Positions 1-7,689 of a stretch of 20,239 bases of DNA are shown here, one piece after another. Made by a program: the position numbers and the translations under genes. How positions within the stretch are numbered: position 1 is the first letter of the stretch; every line of letters starts with the position of its first letter. The notes under the pieces are model-generated. The model was not told the DNA's origin, did not search any database, and saw only the letters and a program-made list of their open reading frames with translations. The stretch lies in assembly GCA_002284615.2 (NCBI GenBank), contig MU069711.1, positions 149,705 to 169,943 on the forward strand, given 5' to 3'. This stretch comes from Dunaliella salina (taxonomy: Eukaryota > Chlorophyta > Chlorophyceae > Chlamydomonadales > Dunaliellaceae).

Positions 1-149
1 CACAGAACATCCTTTCCCGCTTTGAAGACAACTCTGAATGCTTGACCACCACTTGCATGCAAGCCTAGGGAGTTCTGACATGCAAGAGTGGTGGCAAGCT
101 TTCAACGTTGTCCTTAAAGCAGGAGATCGGGCATGGGCTCTGCAGCTCC

Positions 150-460
150 ACAGATGCAGTGGACTTGCTTGGGATACATTCTAGACATGACGGGGATTTG
201 AGCACGAACAGAGTGTTCACAATTTTTTGGATGCAGTAGACTTGCCAGGGATGTGAGCATGAATGGAGTGCTGCGACTCCAGGGATTCAGTGGTCTTGCC
301 AGGGATGTAGGCATGTAGACAAAGTGAGCATGAAAGGGGTGCTCACAATTCCTCAGATGCAGTGGGCTTGCCAGGGATGTGCGCATGAAGGGAGCGTGAG
401 CATGAAAGGAGTTTTCACAATCCCTCGGATGCAGTAGACCTGCCAGGGATGTGAGCATGA
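150..460. repeat. Minisatellite, about five degenerate units, mostly 72 bp
   Basis: A block of the type GATGCAGT..CTTGCCAGGGATGT followed by GAGCATGAA recurs with starts near 153, 230, 284, 356 and 428. Spacings are 77, 54, 72 and 72 bp. The last three units are the most alike, and the first is the most diverged. It lies in the presumed upstream intron of the eS6 gene. Confidence 0.75.
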
Positions 461-590
461 CAGGTGTATTCAACTCTGGGGTGCTGCTTCAGGAGACAGA
501 TTAGGACCGGAGCCCTGCTGTGGGCACCCTTAAAAAGTGTCATGTAATCCATTTGAAGAGTGCGTGAAGGCAACTGGGCGATGTCGTTTT

Positions 591-623
591 GGGCATGCTT
601 GCAGGAGGATGACGTGTGCAAGT
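591..623 (+). repeat. Copy of the 5' edge of the RPS6 exon at 688, with its splice acceptor
   Basis: This 33-bp segment matches 674-706 at all but two positions, 83 bp upstream. It includes the end of the intron (GGGCATGCTTGCAG) and the first codons of the exon (GAGGATGAC). Splicing to the copied acceptor (AG at 603-604) instead of the real one (AG at 686-687) would add 83 nt, which is not a multiple of three. The eS6 reading frame would then be lost although an open frame continues. It is therefore either a decoy acceptor or an inert relic. Confidence 0.8.
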
Positions 624-687
624 TTGACCCCATGAAACCACGAAGAACAACACAAGGCACTGAAATGTTTGTTGGGCATGCTTGCAG

Positions 688-792
688 GAGGATGATGTGC
701 GCAAGTACGTCAACACGTACCGCCGCGAGTTTGAGAAGAACGGCAAGAAGCACAGCAAGGCCCCCAAGATCCAGCGGCTGGTCACCCCTGAG
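688..792 (+). CDS. RPS6: RPS6 coding exon (third from last)
   Basis: 105 nt, 35 codons, preceded by TTGCAG (AG at 686-687) and followed by donor GTGAGT at 793. It runs from [15 protein letters not shown] to [11 protein letters not shown]. Both edges are in phase 0. The acceptor was chosen over the near-identical one at 603-604 because only this one keeps the eS6 frame. Confidence 0.93.
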
Positions 793-3700
793 GTGAGTAG
801 AGGAAAGGAGAAAACTGGAGACGACTCCATAGCTGAAGTCTGGCCACATACAAGGTGGTAAGGTGATGTGAAGGTCATCCCGGGGGTGGGGCATCTTCCT
901 CTCATGCAGGCCTGGAAGTTTTGGAACAGTGGTGTGTGTTCTGTGTATCATGCTGGGATGTGAGGAATAGCAAGGAGCGTAGGTCGGGCCCCAACAATGG
1001 CCCCCCCAGGTGCAAAAGAAAGAAAAAGAGTGAGCTATGTCGCCAAAGTCTGGCCCCATGCGAGAGGGAAAGGTGTCGTGAAGGTCATCTGGAAGTGGGC
1101 ATCTCCCTCTCATGCAGGCCTGGAACAGTGTTTTTTTTTTTGAGTCACAGAGGGGGGGGGGGGGGGGGGGATGGCAAGAAGCATCGGTTGGGCCCCTAAA
1201 GTGTCCCGCATTGGGTGCATGAGAGAGAAGAAAAGAGAACATTGTGACGCCCAATATTGGCCGCTGCAAGGTCTTTGGGAAATGGGGGAGGTGACGAGAA
1301 GGTTGCCCTGGAGGTGGTCGCCTTCCTCTCATACAGCCCGGAAGTTTCAGAACAGAGTATTCTTGTTTTTTAAGGCATGCTGGCCCTTTGCAGGGTACTT
1401 TGTGTTCATAAGAGGCAGTCACATCCTGAAACAAGGTTACAGTGGACATAGAGTCCAGCAACTGAGACCAAAGATCTCGTTGTCCACTCTGAAGCCTTCC
1501 TCTGACTCCGAATGCCAATCATTGGTGGTGCAATACTGAGCCTGCCCTCAATGTGTATACTCTGAAGCATCATCAGAATTGTAGGCCTTCAATGCCAAAT
1601 TGAATTCTCTATCCATTTATCTTCAGGAATACCAGAAAAAGGCTCACCATGTTGTTGCCAAGTGCTGCTTTGTGAAGCCTAGCTCTCTCCAGTCCATGTG
1701 TTCAAGTTGACGATAAGCATTCCACTGAATTCTATGCTTATGGATGGTCCAAAACACAGTAAACTCAACAACTTGCCAGGCACAAAAAGGAAAGGGGAGA
1801 AACGATAAAAGAAGTCAGGAAGTGTGCCCAGGCTCGTGAAAATGTGCATGAGGTAAGCTCAAGTGTAAGAGAGAAAGTGGGAATGCAAAAAGATATGGAG
1901 AAATGATACTGCGTCACAGGAAAATACTCTGGTCACACATCTCACTTCCTGCGACCTCCAAGAACCTGAGTTCATGCAAGCATAGAACTCAATTATCCTA
2001 TCCAGTTGTATCATGAGGATCGTGAGGCATGGTGTATCGCACAGCGAAACAAGTACACTGGTCCATACCTTCTGAGGCAAGTGCTGCAGACGATTTCGAC
2101 TGGTGTAGTTGTTTCGCTGTGTAACATACCATCCCTCGCGCACCTCACGATGCAACCAGAATAGGATTATTATCAAACCATACAAGGTGTGAGAGGTTGA
2201 CCCCGGGCAACGCTTCCAAGCCTAGGCTGCTCTGGTCTGTCAAGAAGGGTCCTAACTTAGCAGCTGCGGGCTGCGGAATTTGTTTGGCGTGACGACATCG
2301 TACTTGCTGGACATGCTGGCAGTGCTAGGAGTCATACTTTTTTTTCAGTATTGCGCATCCAGGGGGCCTCCCTTGTTGTTGCTTTGCTTGCTGCAGCTCC
2401 CGTTATTGCCTTGCTCTGTGTGTGTGCTGCAGCGCAAGAAGGGCTGGAAAGAACACATGCATGTGTGTTTGTCTGTTGTAAATAAGTGTGGATAAATGTT
2501 CATGTGTGCTTGTGTGATATTTTTATTGCAGGTGCTGCAGCGCAAGAGGCGCAGGGCTGCCCTGAAGAAGCGCTCCCTGGAGAGCAGCAAGGCCCAGGCC
2601 GCGGAGTACCACAAGCTGCTGGTGTCCCGGCTAAAGGAGCAGCGCGAGCGCAGGTCAGTGGGGTGTGCAGGCATGTGCGCAAGTGTTTCAGCGCCTGTGT
2701 GCTTGTGATGTGGGTGTGTGCGGATGACCACGCGCTGCTGGTGTCCTGGCTGAAGGAGCAGCGCGAGCGCAGGTCAGTGGGTTGTTCACTCTCCACTGGA
2801 GGCATACACAACGACATGTTCCTGAGGAGTGTGTGAGTTGTACACTGTGTTTCAGCGCCTGCTTGTGATGTGGGTGAGCCGAGTGAGGCCGTGAACACCG
2901 TCCCTCTGATTCAATTTGTTTTTGAGCTCTCTTGGGATCACGAAAGAAGCCCATGGCTGCCTTCCAAGATTTTATTCTTTGAAGAGCACCTCGAGAGTGT
3001 CACAAGTTTTTGCCCTCCTGGCAGAAGTAGCTGCTCATGGGCAGCAGCCAGGAAAGCGTGCAGAGATGCTCACGGGATTAGGCAGCTTGCGCGTGCTTTT
3101 GGTGCCTGGGTATCACTTTTGTGCAGTAGGGTGCAGTAGGTGCCATCTGCCCAGGATTATCTGCTGTTGGTTTCGAGAAGGGGCAGTGCAAGCCTACAAG
3201 GGGCAACTAGTTTGAGCTCGGTGTGCTGTGTGCACAGATGCTGGAGTGATTGACTTAAATGGCATGGCACTGCAGGCTTCCTCCTCAAAGAGCTGGGTGA
3301 GCTGCTCAGTGAAGTGTGCAGGCGTACACAGGGCCATGTGGCGCTTTGTGTCATGACAAAGCGGGTAGGAGAATGGTGCACGATGCTGAGAAATCACGAT
3401 CTGCTTTTATCCTGGCTATCAGAGCACTGGAAGCGCTGGTCGGTATGCTTCACACAGCCAGTGCTGTGTAGTGCCTGGCATCCCAGCCAGTGCAGTGCCT
3501 GGCACTCCAGTGGCAATGTGAGCTTGGTGAGGCAGCTCAGGTATGGCAGCTTGGGTTGTGTGCGTGATGCAGGCAGGCTGGTGATTCAGGAAAGCTAGTG
3601 ATGCAGGCAAACCAGTGATGCAGGCTGGCGGTTGATGATGCAGGCAGACCAGTGATGCAGGCGGACGAGGTGATGCAGGGAGGTTCAGGATGCAGGCGGG

Positions 3701-5155
3701 CTGATGGTGCAGGCAGGCCGGTGTTGCAGGCACGCCAGCAATGCTGGCAAGCCACTGATGCAGGCAAGCCGGTGATGTAGGCAGGCCAGTGATGCAGGCA
3801 GACTGGGTATGCAGGGTGGGTTGATCGCAGGAGGAGATGAGAGCTTGCGCAGTGGAGGGTGCACAGAGAAGGGTGCAAAGTGGAGAGAGGGTGTCATGTG
3901 CATGCACAGTTTTTTCCCCTGATGTGACCCATGCTGTGTGAAGACGGTGTTTGGTTCGGAAACAGGGCGTGCACATCAGGGTTAATGGAAGAAGTGCTGC
4001 TCGATTCTGCAACTGCACCAGGACAGTTGTGCTTTGCACGTGCAACCCGAAGCGTGTGCTGCCGGAGCCGCGCCCTGACGGCGCTGCTTTGGAGGTGTAC
4101 AGGCATGAAGCATACGCTCCTCTCTGCTCCTGCTCCTGAGGCCCCTAGAGGAGCTGAGCAGTGTGTATTGCGGTCAGCCGCTCACACAATGTCACGGGGG
4201 AGAGAGCCTGCACTGTGTCTGTCACCCTTAGGCGGGAACCTGGTGTGGTTCATTTGAATCACGTCCTTGAAAGGGACGTGCAGGTCGTGGGTTCGATGCT
4301 GTAGGGGTGCGATAAGGCGGGCCTTGGGTTCTAAGGTCGTTCCCCTGCAATGCTCGGGGGCCAGTCCCGCTTGCGTAGCTTTTTTCTTTTCCTTCTGTCA
4401 CCCATGGCACGGTGTTGAGTGCACACGGTGCCATGCGGAAAAGCCTGCATCCCCCCATCAGCCATCATGCCGCCAAGAATCACTCCTGGAGGGCAGAGGG
4501 AGAATTCTCTCGCTGCGGGCCCAGGCTGTGCGTTTTGGAGGGGCTTGCCAGGATGGGCCAGAGCTAGGTGCATGTGTCAGGGCTAGGTTTGGGTAAAGAG
4601 GGAGATGAGCGTGCAGCAAAGGATGGTCAAATGGCCTAGCTGGGGCCTCTTGAGCCCTTTCCAGAGCCTCTTTTGCCAACTTCCCAACTCTCCCTACACA
4701 CCTCAAGTCTGGATGCATTGCATGCAGGCCTGAACAGGGTTCATCTAGGAGCAGAAAGTGTTTTTGGTTTACAATGTTCACAAGAAGCGCCATCAGTCAT
4801 AATGTCTGATCACTAGGCTTGGTCATGGGCATGGTTTCGTGCATGAGGAAACAAGGACAGGGGTCGTCCACGCCACAATCAGAGGAGGACAGGTTGGTTG
4901 ACAAGTCGAAGCGACTCAGTAAAACGACCAGGATTGGTCATGCATCGGAACCTTTCAGGACTGAGCACTCCCCTCCTGCCCCTGCTGACCACCCTCCACA
5001 CTTCCCTGGTCACATCACTGCGCTTGTAGCTGCTCCATGTGAATCCAAGTAATGCACTTCTTCACATGTGCTCAACCTGCAGGTCTGAGTCCCTGGCTAA
5101 GAAGCGCGCCTTGCGCCAGGCCTCTGTGGCCTCCAAGGAGGGCGAGCAGAAGTAA
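688..5155 (+). CDS. RPS6: Ribosomal protein eS6 (RPS6), last three coding exons; 5' part outside the window
   Basis: eS6 is a component of the small (40S) cytosolic ribosomal subunit, and its C-terminal helix and tail are the classic target of S6-kinase-type phosphorylation. Exons 688-792, 2532-2653 and 5083-5155 join to 300 nt, giving 99 codons plus a TAA stop at 5153-5155. The protein contains [14 protein letters not shown] and [11 protein letters not shown], then [32 protein letters not shown] and the tail [12 protein letters not shown]. These follow the plant/green-algal eS6 order from about residue 147 to the C-terminus. The tail keeps an R-x-x-S context (LRQAS), so phosphorylation there is plausible but inferred. 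Both introns are GT-AG, in phase 0 and phase 2. Third codon positions are nearly all G or C, unlike the flanking DNA. The N-terminal ~146 residues and the promoter are upstream of the window. Confidence 0.95.
800..1400. repeat. Three tandem ~210-bp intronic units
   Basis: Equivalent blocks recur about 208-210 bp apart. AAGTCTGGCC lies near 836 and 1046, with a diverged ATTGGCC at 1256. GTGAAGGTCATC is followed by a CCTCTCATGCAGGCCTGGAA-type block near 870-930 and 1078-1130, and the third unit ends CCTCTCATACAGCCCGGAA near 1323-1345. The third unit is the most diverged. Confidence 0.8.
1131..1170. repeat. Homopolymer pair: T run followed by a run of 19 G
   Basis: A run of T at about 1131-1141 is followed ten bases later by 19 consecutive G (1152-1170), inside the second ~210-bp unit. 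The G run could form a G-quadruplex on the non-template strand, and in RNA. Its exact length is easily miscalled by sequencing. Confidence 0.85.
1991..2170. repeat. Long imperfect inverted repeat (foldback), ~73-bp arms, 34-bp loop
   Basis: The left arm (1991-2063) and the reverse complement of the right arm (2098-2170) share ordered blocks: ATCCTAT, AGTTG/GGTTG, ATCGTGAGG, ATGGT, ACAGCGAAACAA and TACAC..GTC. Small insertions separate them. The minus-strand reading frame of 108 codons across it looks incidental. It could be a MITE-type foldback relic or an RNA hairpin in the intron. I cannot see clean target-site duplications. Confidence 0.75.
2424..2441 (+). repeat. Short copy of the start of the exon at 2532
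   Basis: GTGCTGCAGCGCAAGAAG repeats the first 18 bases of the exon at 2532 (GTGCTGCAGCGCAAGAGG) with one difference, 108 bp upstream. The CAG acceptor directly before the real exon is not present here (TGTGT instead), so it is unlikely to be used as an equivalent splice site. Confidence 0.7.
2532..2653 (+). CDS. RPS6: RPS6 coding exon (second from last)
   Basis: 122 nt between acceptor TTTTATTGCAG and donor GTCAGT at 2654. It encodes the basic segment [13 protein letters not shown] and the conserved helix [18 protein letters not shown], ending in phase 2 (AG of an AGG codon). The last ~45 bases and the donor have been copied downstream at 2728-2779. Confidence 0.93.
2692..2772 (+). other. 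Candidate 81-nt in-frame cassette exon built from a copied exon end
   Basis: 2728-2779 repeats the end of the 2532-2653 exon 119 bp downstream, including donor AGGTCAGTGG, and would encode [19 protein letters not shown] lies at 2686-2691. If it is used as an acceptor, the segment 2692-2772 is 81 nt, has no stop in the incoming phase, and ends in the same phase 2 as the normal exon. Inclusion would add 27 residues and a second copy of the LKEQRER helix end without shifting the eS6 frame. The pyrimidine tract before TTTCAG is weak. No transcript evidence is available, so it may be non-functional. Confidence 0.45.
2845..2880 (+). repeat. Second copy of the TTTCAGCGCCTG..TTGTGATGTGGGTG block
   Basis: The block starting GTGTTTCAGCGCCTG at about 2683, followed by CTTGTGATGTGGGTG, recurs about 164 bp downstream with a short deletion. 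This shows that the duplication unit included intron sequence after the exon, and that it was copied more than once or rearranged. Confidence 0.75.
3390..3446 (+). repeat. Degenerate third copy of the exon end plus donor
   Basis: In the + frame this reads [14 protein letters not shown], aligned with [14 protein letters not shown] of the second copy. It shares the Trp that replaces the Arg of the true exon, which suggests it derives from the second copy or a common intermediate. The donor position reads GTATGC. Divergence is high, so it looks older than the copy at 2728. Confidence 0.6.
3450..3512. repeat. Two tandem ~28-bp units
   Basis: CAGCCAGTGCTGTGTAGTGC and CAGCCAGTGCAGTGC each continue as CTGGCA followed by TCC/CTCC. 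They are adjacent to the ~18-bp minisatellite and rich in the same CCAGTG word. Confidence 0.65.
3562..3822. repeat. Intronic minisatellite, ~18-bp unit, about 14 degenerate copies
   Basis: The core GATGCAGGCAGGCCAGT recurs with small indels through the whole stretch. Variants include GATGCAGGCAAACCAGT, GATGCAGGCAGACCAGT and GATGTAGGCAGGCCAGT. The near-18-bp period keeps several minus-strand frames open, which explains the apparent long ORFs over it. Confidence 0.85.
4236..4400 (+). mobile_element. tRNA-derived SINE-like element
   Basis: TGGTTCATTTG (4246-4256) fits the RNA polymerase III A-box pattern TRGYNNANNNG, and GGTTCGATGC (4290-4299) fits the B box, at tRNA-like spacing. Between them is a perfect anticodon-arm-like hairpin, ACGTCC / TTGAAAG / GGACGT (4261-4279). 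Its 7-nt loop reads GAA at the anticodon position, as in tRNA-Phe. The T stem and acceptor stem do not pair, so it is not a functional tRNA. The element ends GCTTGCGTAGCTTTTTTC (about 4370-4387), which resembles the 3' tail of the family-C LINE copies. It sits sense-oriented in the last RPS6 intron. Confidence 0.5.
4403..4435. repeat. Inverted repeat with 13-bp arms
   Basis: CATGGCACGGTGT (4403-4415) faces ACACGGTGCCATG (4423-4435), with one mismatch and a 7-nt loop. It lies just after the SINE-like element. The function is unknown. Confidence 0.7.
5083..5155 (+). CDS. RPS6: RPS6 terminal coding exon with stop
   Basis: 73 nt including TAA at 5153-5155. The first base completes the AGG codon split by the intron, then [20 protein letters not shown] and a short EQK end. 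This is the flexible, phosphorylatable C-terminal tail of eS6. The KKRALRQAS style is closer to green-lineage than to animal eS6 tails. Confidence 0.93.
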
Positions 5156-5800
5156 ACAGCCCCCCATCTCCCGCAACTGATGCGTGTGTATGCGCTGCTC
5201 GAGATCCTGGCCGGATCAGTGGGTTTCTGTTCAACTTTCAGAGCTTTCTGAACAGTTGCAGCAATGCAATTATTTGCATGCTCGTCCTGCTATGCATTGA
5301 GCTGGCATGTTTCCAGTGACTTGGGATTGTGTGATGTGCACTGTGGATGCACTGGAGGAGGTGAACTACTCGAAAAAGCATGGCTCTGTCCATGGCTAGT
5401 TTACTCTAAAAAAGCTTTTCTGAGTTTCTGACGTGTGCCAAGGAATGGAAAGGGGGTAAGAAAGCTATACCTGCATCAGAGGGAATTTATATGAAGCAAG
5501 AAGGTGCCAGTAATCAAAACCTGGACAGAAGTGTCAGCTGGAAAAGGGAGTAAGCCTTGTGATGAGATCTGGTACGCTAACGGCTGCAAATAGAATGAAT
5601 GAATGTAACAGGATTGGATCTTCAGCCAGATAAGTTTGGCTTTGGAGCAATAGGTCACCACCAATTGGGCATGGCAACCGCCTCCGCGACATGTGTGGTA
5701 TTCTGACGCAGGGCTAAGAATCAGCTGACGGTCTTGTAACTAGATGGAATGATTCCTGACTACCTTCCTATACGGTATCTACTGATTCAACAGTAATAAA
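5156..5800 (+). other. RPS6 3' untranslated region and intergenic DNA
   Basis: There is no coding signal. The first TGTAA, the poly(A) signal used by many chlorophytes, is at 5604-5608. An AATAAA lies at 5795-5800. Either could end the transcript, and the sequence alone does not decide. Confidence 0.4.
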
Positions 5801-5870
5801 GCATTCTGACCCGTCCAAATTGGACCATTGGGCTTTCAGGTTGCCAGATGCGGGATCGTTTTGTTGCTAA
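5801..5870 (-). mobile_element. Small LINE fragment related to the copy at 7074-7448
   Basis: GTCCAAATTGGACCATTGGG followed by CTTTCAG..GATGCGGGATCG parallels 7345-7400 (ATCCAAATTGGACCATCGGG..GTGCGGAATCG). On the minus strand this is the region just N-terminal of the LVVQAD-type block of the LINE ORF. It is too short and broken to code. Confidence 0.55.
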
Positions 5871-5924
5871 TTCAATAGCAGGAAATGAAATCAGAACACA
5901 AAGATGCTCTGACCCGTCCAAATT
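5805..5924. repeat. Exact 17-bp direct repeat, 103 bp apart
   Basis: TCTGACCCGTCCAAATT occurs at 5805-5821 and 5908-5924. The first copy lies within the LINE-related fragment, the second does not continue into it. This is consistent with a local duplication or with a flank of an insertion event. Confidence 0.8.
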
Positions 5925-6327
5925 TTTTAGTTTAGTTCAGCTGCTGGGCATTGCCAGCCACACACAAACGTCCATAATCTCAAGAAATAAGAGACACAAT
6001 TGAATCGAATCTTGCTGAAAAAAGTGATGAATGTCCTCATTGCCAACCTCAGAAAAAAAAATCAAAACGAGGGAAATTCTTGACTGAGAAAAAAACCTCA
6101 CAGGAAAGGTGAGCTTTCTTGTCTCAACGAAAGCAAATGCTTGCATATTTATAAAGGAAAAGGGCATGTTCATCGTCTAACAAGTCTTGTAGATCACAAA
6201 GATCACAGTGACCATTTACACCAGCCTGCCAACAAACTCTCTCCACTCCCAACGCTTGGGTGCTCAGCCTGGAATGAGAATATTCCGTTGCACACGTCTT
6301 CCTAAATCCAAATGAAGGTCTCTCTAA
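5925..6327. other. No recognisable feature
   Basis: AT-rich sequence. The only sizeable reading frame (minus strand, 5937-6173) is Phe/Ser-rich with no recognisable motif. Confidence 0.5.
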
Positions 6328-6402
6328 GGTAAGGTTACATTGCTATATCCGCCTACGAGGGCAGCTGAGTGGAAACACAAACCTGGAACTAGACAAGTCT
6401 TC
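6328..6402 (-). mobile_element. 5'-truncated LINE family A, 3' end only
   Basis: AAGGTAAGGTTACATTGCTA, then ATCCGCCTACGAGGGCAGCT and GAGTGGAAACA, is the reverse complement of the 3' terminus of the large LINE at 17175-17246, which reads GCTCAGCTGCCCTTGTAGG then GCGATGTAACCTTACC. Homology fades after roughly 70 bp. Non-LTR elements commonly leave such short 5'-truncated copies. Confidence 0.75.
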
Positions 6403-6795
6403 AAAGATGTGTATAGAAATGTCAACTGTTGAGGAACATGCGCTCTAAGTACCCCATAAAGCAGAGGTTCTCCAAGTAAGCATTGAGAAAATGGCACAAG
6501 AAGTCTTAACCTGAATGCTCATATGTTTGACTCGAAGCTCCAGATATTCAGAGACCAAGTGCAAGGAGAGAAATGGTCAGATGCAGGCTTGCATAATGTT
6601 TAGCAAACAGTTTCCTCGAAACTCCAAAACCCTATTGCATTGTTTTATGATATGAAAGGAACTGCAGCAACAGCCTGAGAGCACATGCTCATGGGAAGCT
6701 CCACGTTTACTTGAAATTTAAGCAATGCCTGGCATTCATGTTTGCTCCTCTCAACCCACACTCACAAGCTTGGATGAAACCATGTATAAGGATCC
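6403..6795. other. No recognisable feature
   Basis: No coding frame, tandem repeat or element end that I can identify between the two family-A 3' ends. Confidence 0.5.
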
Positions 6796-7450
6796 CTTGG
6801 GTAAGGTAAAATTACACGCTATATCCGCCTTCAAGGGCAGCTGAGCGGAAAACATACCAACCTAGGCTAAAAAGGAAGCAGGCTCAAAAAGCGAAAACAA
6901 AGTCTTGCTCTGAGTTCAGGAGTGCCACTGCTGAAAGAAACGCACACACGGTCACTGTGCATGAACATCCCTTGCAAGCAACATCCCGATTGGGTAACTC
7001 TGCATTGGCCACTTTGCTGTCCCGCGAAGGTATCTAAGGGCTTTGTGAGGCGCAGCCTCAGCACTAACAGAGTTCAAAGGATGGCGAGCCAACGACGGAA
7101 AGTAGCCCACATTTGATTGTGACCCCTGGGGTCGGCACTGTCCAAATCATGCCAAATCCTCGCCTGTGTCCGCAAGTCTTTTGCAAAGTCCTTAACAATA
7201 ATCGCCGTCCCAAAGCATAAAGATTGCTCATACAGCTCACTGCTTTGCAAATCCCCAAATGCAGTCAGAACTTCTGATGTCCAGCATTTCACACCAGGAA
7301 TAAGACTCAACACCCTGTCAGCCTGTAGCACCCTTCTCACAATAGACCTATCCAAATTGGACCATCGGGATTTCAGTAATAACAAGGTGCGGAATCGCTT
7401 CCAGACTGACTCAGTAAGATTGTCAGAGTGACGACACATGTTTGCCATGC
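6796..7450 (-). mobile_element. 5'-truncated LINE related to family A
   Basis: The lower edge, GGTAAGGTAAAATTACACGC then ATCCGCCTTCAAGGGCAGCT, is the reverse-complemented family-A 3' terminus. The upper part (7074-7448, minus strand) encodes a segment homologous to the C-terminal region of the large LINE's ORF. The two together make one 5'-truncated copy of about 650 bp. No target-site duplication was identified. Confidence 0.7.
7074..7448 (-). pseudogene. LINE ORF2 fragment, region after the reverse transcriptase
   Basis: The minus-strand frame includes SIVRRVLQAD, then W-T-x-E-V-L-T-A-F, and Q-A-R-I-W-H-D-L. These line up in order with DLLGRVVQAD, W-T-H-Q-V-V-A-A-L and Q-I-I-H-V-W-R-C-L of the large LINE at about 16467-16660. 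Spacing is similar, and identity is low enough to suggest a related subfamily, not the same one. The frame ends at 7074, and the zinc-knuckle region beyond it is not clearly preserved. Confidence 0.7.
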
Positions 7451-7685
7451 ATTTTGCAGGCTGACACTTGCCAGGGTCGCTTAAAGAGGTTACAGAGATT
7501 ACAGAAAGAGGCCTTCAGTCAAAGTGCATGACTGCTTGGCTGCAAATGAGGATATTTGGCAAAAAGTAATGTTGTTGCTGTTTAATCAATGTAGCACAGG
7601 GCCTATTAAATACACAGGAAGATTTCAAGCTTGCTCAACACAACCTCCAACTCCCTACACATGCCTCAAACAAAACTTTACCTGC
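7451..7685. other. No recognisable feature
   Basis: No supported gene or repeat. This may include the start of the broken LINE fragment that becomes readable at about 7690. Confidence 0.4.
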
Positions 7686-7689
7686 TTAT

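Larger units (their letters stand above)
1..687 (+). other. Probable 3' part of an upstream RPS6 intron (partial)
   Basis: The first recognisable eS6 exon begins at 688 after a CAG acceptor and enters the protein at about residue 147 of a ~249-residue family. At least one more coding exon must therefore lie upstream of the window, and this stretch is best read as intron. I found no eS6-like coding sequence in it. It holds a minisatellite (about 150-460) and a copy of the 688 exon edge (591-623). The long minus-strand reading frames across it follow the repeats. Confidence 0.55.
793..2531 (+). other. RPS6 intron, 1739 bp
   Basis: Donor GTGAGT at 793 and acceptor TTTTTATTGCAG ending at 2531. 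It contains three ~210-bp tandem units (about 800-1400), T and G homopolymers, a long imperfect hairpin (1991-2170) and a short copy of the next exon's start (2424-2441). I see nothing recognisable in 1400-1985 or 2175-2420. Confidence 0.9.
2654..5082 (+). other. RPS6 intron, 2429 bp
   Basis: Donor GTCAGT at 2654, acceptor CAACCTGCAG ending at 5082. It contains two partial copies of the preceding exon (2728-2779 and about 3390-3446), short tandem repeats, an ~18-bp minisatellite, a SINE-like element and a small hairpin. Nothing recognisable is seen in 2885-3385, 3825-4230 or 4440-5070. Confidence 0.9.

Noticed and set aside
415..1518. 367-codon minus-strand open frame
   Set aside because: It runs antisense through the RPS6 exon and the three ~210-bp repeats, starts and ends in repeats, and has no recognisable motif.
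3419..4045. 208-codon minus-strand open frame with repetitive CLHH/[11 protein letters not shown] residues
   Set aside because: It is produced by the ~18-bp minisatellite, whose period is close to a multiple of three. Similar frames exist in other phases, and no gene signal surrounds it.
4239..4310. Functional tRNA-Phe gene
   Set aside because: A and B boxes and an anticodon-like arm are present, but the T stem and acceptor stem do not pair. A SINE head fits better.
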